A stretch of 64,000 nucleotides of DNA from Achromobacter kerstersii (lineage in GTDB: Bacteria; Pseudomonadota; Gammaproteobacteria; Burkholderiales; Burkholderiaceae_B). Under the pieces are notes generated by a model. That model ran no database searches and was not told the DNA's origin. It saw only the letters and a list, made by a program, of their open reading frames with translations. A program made the position numbers and the translations under genes. Location of the stretch: NCBI RefSeq assembly GCF_902859595.1, contig NZ_CADIJQ010000003.1, positions 186,001 to 250,000 on the forward strand, written 5' to 3'. Positions 18,281 through 28,041 of this stretch are shown one piece after another. The first letter of the stretch is position 1; every line of letters starts with the position of its first letter.

Positions 18281-18309
18281 AAAACGACCGCTAATCGCGG
18301 TCGTTTTTC
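18281..18309 (+). terminator. Rho-independent terminator of ubiK
   Basis: ACGACCGC-TAATC-GCGGTCGT is a perfect 8-bp stem followed by TTTT. Confidence 0.88.
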
Positions 18310-18436
18310 ATTGGGTGTAGTGGTTCGAAAAGGGCGGTTGATCGTGGCTAGGTAAGGGATGTTTATGTCCCAGCCCAGTCCACGAGCGCTTGCCGATTGC
18401 CGATACTGACGGTCTTGTTCCGCACGGGAGACCGTC

Positions 18437-19966
18437 TTGACGCTTGCCGTTCTAGCCAGCCGGGCGCTTAGCGGCCTGCATGCGCATGCCGTGCGCGTGG
18501 AAACGCATCTTGGCCCAGGGTTGCCGAGTTTCAATGTGGTCGGCTTGGCTGACACCGAGGTGCGCGAAAGCCGCGAACGCGTGCGCGCCGCCATATTGAA
18601 TAGTGGTTTCACATTTCCGCCAGGCAGAATCACCGTTAACTTGTCGCCGGCCGATTTGCCGAAAGAGTCGGGCCGATTCGACCTGCCTATTGCGCTGGGG
18701 CTGTTGCTGGCTTCCGGCCAACTGGCCGCTCCGACCGATGGTGGTGATCCCGTGTTGCCGGCGCCAGACCCCTCCCTGGCGAATCTGGTGTTGGCGGGTG
18801 AGCTTTCGCTGACGGGGGCGTTGGTGCCGGTTGCGTCGCCACTGATCATCGCGCTAAGCGTGGCGCGGGATGCCTCCCACACCACGCTGATCCTGCCGGC
18901 GGGCAGCGCGGAACAGGCGGCGTGGGTGCCGGGCTTGCGTGTCCTGTCGGCGCGTAGCCTGGCCGATGTGGCCGCGCATGCCGCAGGGGTTTGTTTGTTG
19001 CCGGACGCCGTGCCCAAGCCATGGCCGCAAGCGGCCCCCGCGCCATGCCTGTCGGATGTCCGCGGTCAGCCGGCGGCCCGGCGAGCGCTGGAAGTGGCGG
19101 CGGCAGGCGGCCATAGCTTGTTGATGATCGGGCCGCCCGGGGCGGGCAAAAGCATGTTGGCCGCGCGCATGCCCGGCCTGTTGCCGCCCCTGGGCCGCGC
19201 CGAGGCCTTGGAGGCGGCGGCCGTAGCTGCGCTAGCGGGCTTGCCCGACGTCTTGATGGGGCAGCCCCCGTTTCGGTCTCCACACCATTCCGCTACCGTG
19301 GCCGCGCTGGTGGGCGGCGGCAGCCGGCCCCGTCCGGGTGAGATCAGCCTTGCCCACCATGGCGTCTTGTTTTTGGATGAATTACCTGAGTTCAGTCGCC
19401 GTACGCTTGAAGCCCTGCGCGAACCGTTAGAGGCGGGCAGGGTGGTCATTGCACGGGCGTTGCGTGCGGCGCAATTTCCCGCACGCTTCCAGCTGATCGC
19501 CGCCATGAACCCTTGCCCATGCGGCTGGCGCGGCCATCCCGGCCGGCCCTGTGTCTGCACGCCGGATCAGGTGGCGCGCTATGTGGGCAAGATATCGGGC
19601 CCTTTACTGGACCGCATCGACCTGCATATGGCGTTGCCGCCATCCGACCCCGAATCCATGGGAGGGCCGCCCGGCGAAGCTTCCGCGCCCGTCCAGGAGC
19701 GCGTCATGCGCTGCCGGGCTCGCCAAATGGCCCGGCAGGGCAAGCTGAATGCGGCGCTGGCGGGGCCGGAGCTTGATCAGCACTGTGTGATGGAAAAGGA
19801 CGCGCAAACACTGCTGTTCCAGGCGATGCGACGTCTGGCGGGGTCTGGACGCGCCCTGCACCGGGCGTTGCGTGTTGCCCGCACAATCGCCGATCTGGAC
19901 GGAGAGGCAACGCTAGCCGCCCGGCATGTGGCGCAAGCGGTGCAGTACCGGCGTCCGGGCGTATGA
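18437..19966 (+). CDS. comM: ComM/YifB family AAA+ ATPase (Mg chelatase-like)
   Basis: A 509-residue hexameric helicase-type ATPase; ComM promotes branch migration during natural transformation in Vibrio and relatives. The N-terminal ChlI-like domain (G-L-P-S-F-N-V-V-G-L-A-D) is followed by Walker A at 232-239 (G-P-P-G-A-G-K-S) and a C-terminal domain with P-C-P-C-G (a conserved cysteine pair). The start is TTG at 18437, six bases after GGGAG; no ATG or GTG near the conserved N-terminus fits. Length matches E. coli YifB (506). The product does not prove that this organism is naturally competent. Confidence 0.93.
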   Translation: MTLAVLASRALSGLHAHAVRVETHLGPGLPSFNVVGLADTEVRESRERVRAAILNSGFTFPPGRITVNLSPADLPKESGRFDLPIALGLLLASGQLAAPTDGGDPVLPAPDPSLANLVLAGELSLTGALVPVASPLIIALSVARDASHTTLILPAGSAEQAAWVPGLRVLSARSLADVAAHAAGVCLLPDAVPKPWPQAAPAPCLSDVRGQPAARRALEVAAAGGHSLLMIGPPGAGKSMLAARMPGLLPPLGRAEALEAAAVAALAGLPDVLMGQPPFRSPHHSATVAALVGGGSRPRPGEISLAHHGVLFLDELPEFSRRTLEALREPLEAGRVVIARALRAAQFPARFQLIAAMNPCPCGWRGHPGRPCVCTPDQVARYVGKISGPLLDRIDLHMALPPSDPESMGGPPGEASAPVQERVMRCRARQMARQGKLNAALAGPELDQHCVMEKDAQTLLFQAMRRLAGSGRALHRALRVARTIADLDGEATLAARHVAQAVQYRRPGV

Positions 19967-20019
19967 TGCGTCTCTGGAAACGTCCCGTGCGCGCTGTTGA
20001 GCTTTTTGCGCCGGCTGAC

Positions 20020-20049
20020 TCGACAACAGGCCGGAAATCACCATATAAT
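20020..20049 (+). promoter_or_regulatory. Promoter of the rpmI-rplT-pheST-ihfA operon
   Basis: TCGACA (5 of 6 to the consensus) at 20020-20025, an 18-bp spacer and a perfect TATAAT at 20044-20049. The transcript would start near 20056 and have a leader of about 235 nt before rpmI. Confidence 0.8.
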
Positions 20050-20102
20050 CAAAGGCTTTCCCGGATCTCGGCTACCTTTTTGCCAAGACCTGGGAGGAAG
20101 CC

Positions 20103-20303
20103 GTGTCTGGCAGCAATGCCATTTCGCGGTTCGCAGCAAGTTGGCACTACGCCAAGAAGTACCTCAGAAGTGGCAACAGGTTTACAAGTTTTGCCGTCGC
20201 ATCGGTGCTAGCCCTAGGGCTTTTTGCCAGCAACGCCAAACACCTCGCGTCATGTCAAATCAACTACGAGTTTAAGTTTAGGGAATCATCATGCCCAAGA
20301 TGA
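20103..20303 (+). CDS. Possible upstream ORF in the rpmI leader
   Basis: A 66-codon frame beginning with GTG at 20103, five bases after a strong GGGAGGAAG site at 20092-20100, and ending 13 bp inside rpmI. The peptide has one hydrophobic segment ([13 protein letters not shown]) and a basic N-terminal part. I do not recognise a family. The good ribosome site and the overlap with the L35 start codon suggest a translational coupling device, but the GC-rich context allows chance ORFs. The leader also contains AGCCCTAGGGCT followed by TTTT at 20211-20225. Confidence 0.35.
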   Translation: MSGSNAISRFAASWHYAKKYLRSGNRFTSFAVASVLALGLFASNAKHLASCQINYEFKFRESSCPR

Positions 20304-20488
20304 AAACCAAGAAAAGCGCCTCCAAGCGCTTTAAGGTTCGCGGCAGCGGCTCCATCAAGCGCGGTCAGGCGTTCAAGCGCCACATTCTGACCAAGAAGAC
20401 CACGAAGGCCAAGCGTCAATTGCGCGGCTCGACGGCCGTTCATGAATCCAACGTGGCCTCCGTCAAGGCCATGATGCCTTTCGCTTGA
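20291..20488 (+). CDS. rpmI: Ribosomal protein L35
   Basis: A 65-residue, very basic protein of the large subunit with the standard N-terminus [13 protein letters not shown]. The ATG at 20291 follows a weak GGGAA. It is separated from infC by 8.8 kb here, whereas many bacteria keep infC-rpmI-rplT together, and it has its own promoter and a long leader. rplT follows after 15 bp. Confidence 0.97.
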   Translation: MPKMKTKKSASKRFKVRGSGSIKRGQAFKRHILTKKTTKAKRQLRGSTAVHESNVASVKAMMPFA

Positions 20489-20503
20489 TAAGGGAGATCT
20501 AAT

Positions 20504-20863
20504 ATGCCTCGCGTCAAACGCGGCGTAACTGCCCGCGCACGTCACAAAAAAGTCATTGCCGCCGCCAAGGGTTACCGTGGCCGCCGCGGTAATGTGTTCC
20601 GTATTGCCAAGCAAGCAGTCATGCGCGCTGGCCAATACGCCTACCGCGACCGTCGTAACAAGAAGCGCACCTTCCGCGCTCTGTGGATCACGCGTATCAA
20701 CGCCGCCGTCCGCGAACATGGCGTTAGCTACAGCGTGTTCATCGCTGGTCTGAAGAAGGCTTCGATCGAACTGGACCGTAAGGTTCTGGCCGATCTGGCC
20801 GTGCGCGATAAGGCCGGCTTTGCCGCCATCGTGCAGCAAGCCAAGGCTGCCTTGGCTGCCTGA
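20504..20863 (+). CDS. rplT: Ribosomal protein L20
   Basis: A 119-residue large-subunit assembly protein, starting [15 protein letters not shown] with a GGGAG site just upstream. In other bacteria L20 binds its own mRNA leader to repress rpmI-rplT; whether the leader here has an L20-binding fold cannot be decided by eye. pheS follows after a terminator-like hairpin. Confidence 0.97.
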   Translation: MPRVKRGVTARARHKKVIAAAKGYRGRRGNVFRIAKQAVMRAGQYAYRDRRNKKRTFRALWITRINAAVREHGVSYSVFIAGLKKASIELDRKVLADLAVRDKAGFAAIVQQAKAALAA

Positions 20864-20892
20864 TCGCGCGCTTTAACTCATCGCGCATCGCT

Positions 20893-20926
20893 GCAAACGG
20901 GGCTGTAATAGCCCCGTTTGCGTTTT
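20893..20926 (+). terminator. Terminator between rplT and pheS
   Basis: GCAAACGGGGCT-GTAAT-AGCCCCGTTTGC is a perfect 12-bp stem followed by GTTTTG. It lies 15 bp before pheS, so pheST needs read-through or a promoter inside rplT. No phenylalanine-rich leader peptide fits in the 77-bp gap. Confidence 0.82.
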
Positions 20927-20940
20927 GAAGGCTGGATTTC

Positions 20941-21963
20941 ATGACTCTATTGGTTGACGACCTGGTCTCCCAGGCGCAAGAACGGTTCGCCGCGGCTACG
21001 GATGCCGCCGCGCTTGAGAACGCAAAGGCTCGATTCCTGGGTAAGGAAGGCGCACTGACGGTGCTGCTGAAAGGCCTGGGCAAGCTCGATCCCGAGCAGA
21101 AGCGCGAGATGGGCGCCCGGATCAATCAGGCCAAACAACAAGTCGAAGAGCTCCTGACTTCGCGCCGCGCCGCATTGGCGCAGGCGGAACTGGACGCCCG
21201 GCTGGCCTCCGAAACCATTGACGTCACCCTGCCTGGCCGCGGTCGCGCGCCGGGAGGCATCCATCCGGTGATCCGGACCTGGGAACGCGTGGAAGCCATC
21301 TTCCGTTCCATTGGCTTCGATGTGGCCGACGGCCCCGAAGTGGAAAATGACTGGACCAATTTCACCGCATTGAACAACCCGCTGGACCACCCGGCGCGTT
21401 CCATGCAGGACACGTTCTACGTCGACATGAACGACGCCGACGGCCTGCCGCTGCTGCTGCGCACGCACACCAGCCCCATGCAGGTGCGTTACGCCCGCAT
21501 GCACAAGCCGCCCATCAAGGTCATTGCGCCGGGGCGCACTTATCGCGTCGACAGCGACGCCACGCACTCGCCCATGTTCCATCAGGTGGAAGGGCTCTGG
21601 ATCGCCGAGGACATCTCGTTTGCCGATCTGAAAGGCGTGTACACCGATTTCCTGCGTTGCTTCTTTGAAAGCGACGATCTCGTCGTGCGCTTCCGTCCGT
21701 CGTTCTTCCCGTTCACGGAACCGTCCGCCGAAATCGACATGATGTTCACCTCGGGTCCCAACCGTGGCCGCTGGCTGGAAATCTCCGGCTCGGGTCAGGT
21801 GCACCCCGAAGTGGTGCGCAACTTCGGCCTTGATCCCGAGCGCTACATCGGCTTTGCCTTCGGCTCCGGACTTGAGCGCCTGACGATGTTGCGCTACGGC
21901 GTCAACGATCTGCGCCAGTTCTACGAAGGCGATTTGCGCTTCTTGCGCCAGTTCAACGAATAA
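20941..21963 (+). CDS. pheS: Phenylalanyl-tRNA synthetase alpha subunit
   Basis: A 340-residue catalytic subunit of the alpha2-beta2 class II enzyme that charges tRNA-Phe. It has the N-terminal coiled coil (about 1-90), motif 2 with [14 protein letters not shown] at about 200 and the C-terminal motif 3 G-F-G-L-D-P-E-R with G-S-G-L-E-R-L. Length is normal. pheT follows 13 bp downstream. Confidence 0.98.
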   Translation: MTLLVDDLVSQAQERFAAATDAAALENAKARFLGKEGALTVLLKGLGKLDPEQKREMGARINQAKQQVEELLTSRRAALAQAELDARLASETIDVTLPGRGRAPGGIHPVIRTWERVEAIFRSIGFDVADGPEVENDWTNFTALNNPLDHPARSMQDTFYVDMNDADGLPLLLRTHTSPMQVRYARMHKPPIKVIAPGRTYRVDSDATHSPMFHQVEGLWIAEDISFADLKGVYTDFLRCFFESDDLVVRFRPSFFPFTEPSAEIDMMFTSGPNRGRWLEISGSGQVHPEVVRNFGLDPERYIGFAFGSGLERLTMLRYGVNDLRQFYEGDLRFLRQFNE

Positions 21964-21976
21964 CAGACGGCTGATC

Positions 21977-24394
21977 ATGCAATTTCCCGAATCCTGGCTG
22001 CGTACGCTGGTCAACCCTCCGATCGCAACCGACGAACTCGCGCACCGGCTCACCATGGCTGGCCTGGAAGTCGAAGACACCGCGCCCGCCGCACCCGCCT
22101 TCACTGGCGTGGTTGTGGGCCACATCGTCGAGATCGCTCCGCATCCCGACGCCGATAAGCTGCGCGTTTGCCAAGTGGACGATGGTTCCGGCGAGCGCCT
22201 GCAAATCGTGTGCGGCGCGCCGAACGCTGCCGCTGGCCTGAAAGTGCCGCTGGCTCGCGTGGGCGCAGAACTGCCTGGCGGCATGAAGATTGGCGTGGCG
22301 AAAATGCGCGGCGTGCAATCGTCGGGCATGTTGTGCTCGGCCCGCGAACTGGGCTTGTCGCAAGACCACGCTGGGCTGCTGGAACTGCCCGCCGACATGG
22401 TGCCCGGCCAGTCCATCCGCGAAGCGCTGGACTTGGACGACACGCTTTTCACGCTCAAGCTCACGCCCAATCGCGCCGACTGCCTGTCGATCCTTGGCGT
22501 GGCGCGCGAAGTCGCTGCCCTGACGGGTGCGCCGTTGTCCGTGCCGACGGCCGTCGCCGTGCCGGTCACGCTGGATGAGCGCCTGCCCGTCAAGATTGAA
22601 GCGCCTGACTTGTGCGGCCGTTTCGGTGGCCGTGTGATCCGCGGCGTGAACGCCCGCGCGGCAACGCCCGACTGGATGAAGACGCGCCTGGAGCGCGCGG
22701 GCCAACGCTCGCTGTCGGCGCTGGTGGATATCTCCAACTACGCCATGCTTGAGCTGGGCCGTCCGTCGCATGTGTTCGATCTGGACAAGATCGGCGGCGA
22801 CATCTCCGTGCGCTGGGCGCGCGAAGGCGAGACCCTTGAACTGCTGAACGGCCAGACCATCACGCTCGACCCGAAGGTCGGCGTGGTCGTGGCCGGCGAT
22901 CAGGTGGAGAGCCTGGCCGGCATCATGGGTGGCGAAGCAACCTCGGTCACGCTGGACACGCAAAACATCTATCTGGAAGCCGCGTTCTGGTGGCCGCAAG
23001 CCATCGCCGGCCGCGCGCGCCGCTACAAGTTCAGCTCCGAAGCCAGCCATCGCTTCGAGCGTGGCGTGGACTACGCCAGCATTCCTGAACACCTTGAATT
23101 CATCACCCGCCTGATCGTTGACATCTGCGGCGGCCAGGTCGGCCCCATCGACGACCAGATCGTCAACCTGCCGGCGCGTCCGCCTGTGCGCATGCGCCTG
23201 GCGCGTTGCCATCGCGTGCTGGGTGTGCCCGTCACGCAAGAGCAGGTCGCGAAGATTTTCGCCAGCCTGGGTCTGGAATTCACGGTCGAAGGCGACGACT
23301 TCATTGTCAGCCCGCCGTCGTACCGTTTCGATCTGGAAATCGAAGAAGACCTGATCGAAGAAGTGGCCCGCATCTACGGTTTCGAAAGCATTCCTGACGT
23401 GCCGCCGATGGCGCGCGCGAAGATGTTCTCGCAGCCCGAAGTGCATCGCGGTGCGCACGCGCTGCGCCGCCTGACCGCTGCGCAGGACTACCAGGAAGTC
23501 GTCAACTACAGCTTCGTCGAAGCAGATTGGGAGCGCGACTACGCTGGTAACGACACGCCCGTGCGTCTGGTGAACCCGATTGCAAGCCATCTGTCGGTCA
23601 TGCGTTCGAGCCTGATCGGCGGCCTGATCGCCAACATTCGCCACAACGCCAACCGCAAGCAGTCGCGCGTGCGTGTGTTTGAATTGGGCCGCGTGTTCAT
23701 GCGTGATGCATCCGCACAGGATGGTCCGCTGGAAGTGGCCGGCGTGCGTCAACCGATGCGTTTGTCGGGTGCTGCGTGGGGCCCGGCGGTTGAAGAGCAG
23801 TGGGGCGTGGCCACGCGTCAAGTGGACTTCTTTGATGTGAAGATGGATGTCGAAGCGCTGTTCGGCGCACGCGGCCGCCGTCTGCGTTTTGAAGCCGCTG
23901 CGCATCCGGCGCTGCATCCGGGCCGCAGCGCTCGCATCGAGTTGGACGGCAAGCAAGTGGGTTGGGTCGGTGAACTGCATCCGCGTTGGGCGCAGCAAGC
24001 AGACCTGGCGCATGCGCCCGTCGTCTTCGAACTCGATGTTGACGCCTTGTCCGAAGGTGAGTTGCCGCAAGTGCGCGAGCTCTCTCGCCAGCCGGTGGTG
24101 GTGCGCGATCTGGCCTTGTGGGTCGATGCTCCCGTGTCCACGCAAGCCATGCTCGACACCGTTGCCGCCGCCGTCAAAGCGGATGCGCAACTGGCTGTGG
24201 TGCAGGACGTGCGCGTGTTCGACGTGTGGCGCGAGAAGGCCCACGGCAGCGAGCCCGTCACCGAGAAAAGCCTTGCTTTCCGATTCTGGCTACAGGACAC
24301 TGAAGTCACTCTGGACGAAGCCCGTGTGGCGGAATGCCTGTCCCGCATCAAGGATGCATTGGTCAGTGCTCACGGCGCGCGCCAGCGTACATGA
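21977..24394 (+). CDS. pheT: Phenylalanyl-tRNA synthetase beta subunit
   Basis: An 805-residue subunit with the N-terminal tRNA-binding fold ([15 protein letters not shown]), the B3/B4 editing domain, B5 and the C-terminal ferredoxin-like anticodon domain ([12 protein letters not shown] near 700). It edits tyrosine mischarged to tRNA-Phe. Length is standard. ihfA begins just after its stop. Confidence 0.98.
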   Translation: MQFPESWLRTLVNPPIATDELAHRLTMAGLEVEDTAPAAPAFTGVVVGHIVEIAPHPDADKLRVCQVDDGSGERLQIVCGAPNAAAGLKVPLARVGAELPGGMKIGVAKMRGVQSSGMLCSARELGLSQDHAGLLELPADMVPGQSIREALDLDDTLFTLKLTPNRADCLSILGVAREVAALTGAPLSVPTAVAVPVTLDERLPVKIEAPDLCGRFGGRVIRGVNARAATPDWMKTRLERAGQRSLSALVDISNYAMLELGRPSHVFDLDKIGGDISVRWAREGETLELLNGQTITLDPKVGVVVAGDQVESLAGIMGGEATSVTLDTQNIYLEAAFWWPQAIAGRARRYKFSSEASHRFERGVDYASIPEHLEFITRLIVDICGGQVGPIDDQIVNLPARPPVRMRLARCHRVLGVPVTQEQVAKIFASLGLEFTVEGDDFIVSPPSYRFDLEIEEDLIEEVARIYGFESIPDVPPMARAKMFSQPEVHRGAHALRRLTAAQDYQEVVNYSFVEADWERDYAGNDTPVRLVNPIASHLSVMRSSLIGGLIANIRHNANRKQSRVRVFELGRVFMRDASAQDGPLEVAGVRQPMRLSGAAWGPAVEEQWGVATRQVDFFDVKMDVEALFGARGRRLRFEAAAHPALHPGRSARIELDGKQVGWVGELHPRWAQQADLAHAPVVFELDVDALSEGELPQVRELSRQPVVVRDLALWVDAPVSTQAMLDTVAAAVKADAQLAVVQDVRVFDVWREKAHGSEPVTEKSLAFRFWLQDTEVTLDEARVAECLSRIKDALVSAHGARQRT

Positions 24395-24409
24395 ACCATG
24401 GGGAACAGT

Positions 24410-24739
24410 ATGCTTGCTGCCGAGCCACGCACCTTGACCAAGGCTGAGCTGGCCGAACTGCTCTTTGAGCGGGTCGGTCTGAACAAGCGCGAGGCCAAGG
24501 ACATCGTCGATACTTTCTTCGAAGAAATCCGCGACGCCCTGGCGCGCGGAGACTCCGTCAAGCTCTCGGGCTTTGGCAACTTCCAGGTGCGCGACAAACC
24601 GCCGCGCCCGGGCCGCAACCCCAAGACCGGCGAGACCATTCCCATCGCCGCACGCCGCGTGGTTACGTTCCACGCGAGTCAGAAACTCAAGAGCGTGGTG
24701 GAGCAGGCAACCCCTGCTGCACCCGAAGCCGCGGAGTGA
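24410..24739 (+). CDS. ihfA: Integration host factor alpha subunit
   Basis: A 109-residue DNA-bending protein that pairs with IhfB, acting in transcription, recombination and sigma54 promoters such as the glnK one. The HU/IHF fold is plain: [11 protein letters not shown] near the start and the DNA-contact segment G-R-N-P-K-T-G-E. The ATG at 24410 is preferred over that at 24398 because GGGGA sits 5 bases before it. It closes the translation operon as in E. coli. Confidence 0.95.
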   Translation: MLAAEPRTLTKAELAELLFERVGLNKREAKDIVDTFFEEIRDALARGDSVKLSGFGNFQVRDKPPRPGRNPKTGETIPIAARRVVTFHASQKLKSVVEQATPAAPEAAE

Positions 24740-24797
24740 TACGCTTTGTCGGTAATTGTTATCGGCTCCCGGCGCCTTCGCGGCATAAAATTCGCTT

Positions 24798-25229
24798 ATG
24801 ACACGTACTGAATCCACCGTTACCCTACCGCCCATTCCCGCCAAGCGTTACTTCACCATTGGTGAAGTCAGCGAGCTGTGTGGCGTCAAGCCTCACGTCT
24901 TGCGGTACTGGGAACAGGAATTCACGCAGCTCAAGCCGGTGAAGCGGCGCGGCAACCGCCGCTACTATCAGCACCACGAAGTGCTGCTGATCCGCCGCAT
25001 CCGTTCCTTGCTGTACGAACAAGGCTTCACGATCAGCGGCGCTCGCAATCGCTTGGGCGATGCGCGCGATATGCCGCACGATCAAGACGCCGCCGTGCGT
25101 TTGTCGGGCGCCGAGATGCAAGCCTTGCGCAACGAACTCGGCAACGTTTCGACGATGCTTGCCGATGCTTTGGGCTTGCCTGCCAACGTGTCCGCCAACG
25201 CAAGCAGCAACGCCAGCACCACGGCTTGA
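24798..25229 (+). CDS. MerR-family transcriptional regulator
   Basis: A 143-residue regulator with a MerR winged helix at about 18-90 (Y-F-T-I-G-E-V-S-E-L-C-G-V-K-P-H-V-L-R-Y-W-E). The C-terminal part is short, helical and ends in a Ser/Asn/Ala-rich tail, with no metal-binding cysteines, so it is not a mercury or copper sensor. It resembles the MlrA-like single-domain regulators found next to ihfA in betaproteobacteria. Targets are unknown. Confidence 0.88.
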   Translation: MTRTESTVTLPPIPAKRYFTIGEVSELCGVKPHVLRYWEQEFTQLKPVKRRGNRRYYQHHEVLLIRRIRSLLYEQGFTISGARNRLGDARDMPHDQDAAVRLSGAEMQALRNELGNVSTMLADALGLPANVSANASSNASTTA

Positions 25230-25327
25230 GCGCGTTGATTTCCTCGTCGTCCAAGATGGTTTGATTGATCGCAGTACCCGCAACGCGCGTTGCTCTTGAA
25301 GCCATGCGCATTGCACACCGCAGTACG

Positions 25328-25393
25328 TTGCGCCTCGCGCGCCGCTTTGCATGACGTTAGTGCAAGCGACGAACACGAGGCGCAAATTTTTTT
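25328..25393 (+). terminator. Long-stem terminator downstream of the MerR gene
   Basis: TTGCGCCTCG at 25328-25337 pairs perfectly with CGAGGCGCAA at 25376-25385, enclosing a smaller TTGCA/TGCAA hairpin, and is followed by ATTTTTTT. Confidence 0.7.
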
Positions 25394-25446
25394 GAGTATT
25401 CAGCACTTTTTTTGCACCAATGCGTGCAAACTTATTTTTGTTCTGC

Positions 25447-25452
25447 TATACT
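25447..25452 (+). promoter_or_regulatory. -10 element of tRNA-Pro
   Basis: TATACT, 10 bp before the tRNA. The region at -35 is poor (GTGCAA). The AT-rich flank suggests a strong stable-RNA promoter. Confidence 0.5.
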
Positions 25453-25460
25453 CTTTTTCT

Positions 25461-25539
<79 letters not shown>

Positions 25540-25549
25540 GCAATACCCT

Positions 25550-25590
25550 AAGGGGGTTAGTGATGAAAATCACTAACCCCCTTTCTCATT
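25550..25590 (+). terminator. Terminator of tRNA-Pro
   Basis: A perfect 15-bp stem (25550-25564 with 25569-25583) around a GAAA loop, followed by TTTCTCATTT. Unusually long and perfect for a terminator. Confidence 0.85.
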
Positions 25591-25794
25591 TACGCGACTT
25601 TTGTGTGACGTCTTCTTCACTCGAATCGCCGCCTCCGCGTCGTCAACGCAGGAGTGCACCTGCTGCTTGCTGCAAGACGGTTGGCAAACTCCGTCAGCTT
25701 GGCCAGTGCCGCCGACGAACGTAGCCTCGCTGCTTGCGGACGACGGACCTATCCACATCGTTCAGTACGACAAGCCGCTCCTGACCCTAAAGCT
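25591..25794. other. Stretch with only short open frames
   Basis: A 71-codon plus-strand frame (25601-25816) and a 61-codon minus-strand frame lack ribosome sites and recognisable content. The plus frame ends D-D-G-P-I-H-I-V-Q-Y-D-K-P-L-L and might be a decayed gene fragment; I cannot identify it. Confidence 0.4.
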
Positions 25795-26850
25795 CTATTT
25801 GCAGACGTACCCGTAAGGTTGCCCACTTGGCCCACACATTCCAGGGCAAGCTACCAAAATGACTTGCTGGCTCATGCATTGAGGTTCATATGCTGTGAAG
25901 TTCGGAGTAGACCCCCAACACCCACACATCTGCATGGTGAACCCAGATCCTAATAACGCTGCGCGGACTGGCTGCGGTGCTTGATTTGTTGGCTGGGTCG
26001 ACGAGCTTTGCTGCGGCGGGATGATAGCCCCCGTCGCCGCCCCACGCGGCGTATTGCACCAGCATGGAGTTCCGACCGGGACGTTGCGATCCACATCGCA
26101 AGCGGTGACCGCAGTGCTGCACATTGAGGAAAGCTGAGTTTGGGGAAACTCGTATACGGGTCGATCAATCCGCGGGGCCGGAATAACACCTGTTGGGGCC
26201 ATGAAAGTGCGCGATGTGTTACGTGCGGCTACCCAGGCCATGTAGCGTTGTTCAGCTTCATACGCAACTGTTTCCACAGAATTGTGATTTCTCACATAGC
26301 GAATGGCAAAGTCTCGAAGACCCCAGTCTTGATATTGCTGAACATGCGTAAGCTCGTGTGCCCACAGCACGGGGTTAAAAAATGCATCGTTTTGGTTGGC
26401 GAAAACGATGACGTAATCTAGCGTAATTGCTGCTGCGTCACCATACCGAATCGCGTTGACTTGAATGGATAAGTCTCCCCCTCCGCCGACCCGAAAGCGC
26501 GCAATGTTCAAGATATGATCCGGGATGTACCCGCTGAGATTCTGCCGAATGGCGGGCGGTATCGGAGAGACGCCTGAGCGCAGGGCGTCATCTCGAGATC
26601 TTGCAATGGCTTCTTGGAGCAGAGGGGCGGTTGCTTGAGTCAGGCCTTCGTTCACCACTTTCGACCCGCCTTCCTCGACATCTTTGTACAAAGGAAGATT
26701 GTCTTTTATCCCGGCGTGAACTTGGTCCAATGCGGTGCCAGCTCCCGGTGCCACGTGGTTGATGATATCTCCCAGCAGTCCTCCCGCAGATACTGGCCCC
26801 CACACGATGCAACAGTACAGTAGTGCCGCAATCTTGCATGTGCTGTTCAT
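25795..26850 (-). CDS. Secreted DUF4157-like metallopeptidase
   Basis: A 351-residue exported protein. A signal peptide (K-I-A-A-L-L-Y-C-C-I-V-W-G-P-V-S-A) covers the first 22 residues. A zinc motif H165-E-L-T-H169 followed by V-Q-Q-Y and, 30 residues later, Y-E-A-E fits the DUF4157 peptidase-like fold, often found in extracellular contractile injection system loci and toxin-type effectors. The C-terminal 110 residues are cysteine-rich (C-S-T-A-V-T-A-C-D, then C-W-C, C-G-C-W and a final C-P-G-M-C), suggesting disulfides. The start at 26850 has AAGGAG 10 nt upstream. No tail-like injection genes are nearby. Base and codon use are less GC-rich than the neighbours, pointing to transfer. Confidence 0.8.
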   Translation of the reverse strand: MNSTCKIAALLYCCIVWGPVSAGGLLGDIINHVAPGAGTALDQVHAGIKDNLPLYKDVEEGGSKVVNEGLTQATAPLLQEAIARSRDDALRSGVSPIPPAIRQNLSGYIPDHILNIARFRVGGGGDLSIQVNAIRYGDAAAITLDYVIVFANQNDAFFNPVLWAHELTHVQQYQDWGLRDFAIRYVRNHNSVETVAYEAEQRYMAWVAARNTSRTFMAPTGVIPAPRIDRPVYEFPQTQLSSMCSTAVTACDVDRNVPVGTPCWCNTPRGAATGAIIPPQQSSSTQPTNQAPQPVRAALLGSGFTMQMCGCWGSTPNFTAYEPQCMSQQVILVACPGMCGPSGQPYGYVCK

Positions 26851-27249
26851 GTGGCCACTCCTTTTGTGATGGCTTTTTCTGCTTTCTCATATGCCGGCTC
26901 TATGCGGAGCGTCGAAGAGGTATAGACGGTAACAAACGGACAAAACAAGAGCCGTCTGCTCCGGCGTAGTTTGACTATTCCTATTCGTCAGGCTGCTTTT
27001 GCACTACAGCCACTGCTGCTGCGCTTTTTCGAATCGGCATGACGCATCAACGATTGCGAACCTCTAGCAGTCGTCTGCCACGAGCGGGGATGCTGGGAAA
27101 TGTCATGTATACGGTTGTGGAGAGCTCCGAGATTTTGGTCTGTGAGGCCATTTCGTGGGTGCTTTTGCACGGGCGCAATGGCTCGAAGGATCGAACGTGG
27201 GAATGTGCCTTGCTACAGCACCTCACCGATGCCTCTATCCCACAATCGA
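26851..27249. other. Intergenic stretch without a recognised gene
   Basis: About 400 bp between the divergent peptidase and PIG-L genes. It should hold both promoters; no clear -35/-10 pair, operator or RNA structure stands out. Confidence 0.5.
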
Positions 27250-27996
27250 ATGCCCTACGATCTGAATCTCTCCAACGCGGCCTTTAGCCCCATGGTCCCG
27301 AATGGGCCGCTCGTCATCATTTCGCCTCACCTCGATGACGCGGTGTTCAGCTGTGGCAGCTTGCTTTCTCACAGTGCCGGCAGCACCGTTGTGACGGTCT
27401 TTACCGGGGTGCCGCACGAAGGGGGAATCCTTACTGAGTGGGATCGAGAATGTGGCTTTCTTAGTGCGGCAGAAGCCATGCGTGCGCGTGAAGCCGAAGA
27501 CTGCCGCGCGCTGGAGGCCATACGCTGTTGCGGGCGTTCGTTGGGGTTCATTGACTGCCAGTATCTTGAGCATCCCGATCACGCCATGCCGGCGCTGATG
27601 GAGTCTCTGCTGAGTACCGTGATCGACTTGGCGCCGGGCAGGGTGGGCATTCCGCTTGGGCTCTTCCATGGAGATCATCTTCGGGTCAGCGAGGCCGCGC
27701 TACGCGTCAGGCAGCTCCTGCCTGACATTGCCTGGTTCTTCTACGAAGACGCGCCGTACCGGGCGCATAGCGGCGTTGTGCAAGCGCGTCTGGTGCAGCT
27801 GTATGGCCGGGGCATGGTGTTGACGCCTGCGTGCGGCCAGGCCGATTTAGGCAGCAAGGAAGTGGCCATTGCGGCCTACGCGTCGCAGCTGAAGGCGTTC
27901 AACGGAGTGCCGGACGACCTGCGCAGGCCAGAGCGTTATTGGCATATCGAGGCGGATGTCCAAGTCCCCAGCCACGCTTTGCCTGAAGGCTGCTGA
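27250..27996 (+). CDS. PIG-L/LmbE-family deacetylase
   Basis: A 248-residue zinc-dependent de-N-acetylase. The metal motif S-P-H-L-D-D at 25-30 and the distal F-H-G-D-H at about 140 are both present. Family members deacetylate GlcNAc conjugates such as mycothiol precursors, LPS sugars or glycopeptide intermediates. The start is uncertain: 27250 gives a compact protein, but a longer frame opens at 27100 and the ATG at 27292 lies just before the first strand. No sugar or glycosyltransferase genes are nearby, so the substrate is unknown. Confidence 0.8.
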   Translation: MPYDLNLSNAAFSPMVPNGPLVIISPHLDDAVFSCGSLLSHSAGSTVVTVFTGVPHEGGILTEWDRECGFLSAAEAMRAREAEDCRALEAIRCCGRSLGFIDCQYLEHPDHAMPALMESLLSTVIDLAPGRVGIPLGLFHGDHLRVSEAALRVRQLLPDIAWFFYEDAPYRAHSGVVQARLVQLYGRGMVLTPACGQADLGSKEVAIAAYASQLKAFNGVPDDLRRPERYWHIEADVQVPSHALPEGC

Positions 27997-28041
27997 CTGG
28001 AAGGTCGGTATCAAGCCGGACATGTCGCCAACCCGCTCATC

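Noticed and set aside
21953-24244. 763-codon minus-strand frame opposite pheT
   Set aside because: Antisense shadow of a fully recognised pheT; composition is His/Arg/Gln-rich.
25601-25816. 71-codon frame with D-D-G-P-I-H-I-V-Q-Y-D-K ending
   Set aside because: No ribosome site and it runs into the peptidase gene; at most a decayed fragment.
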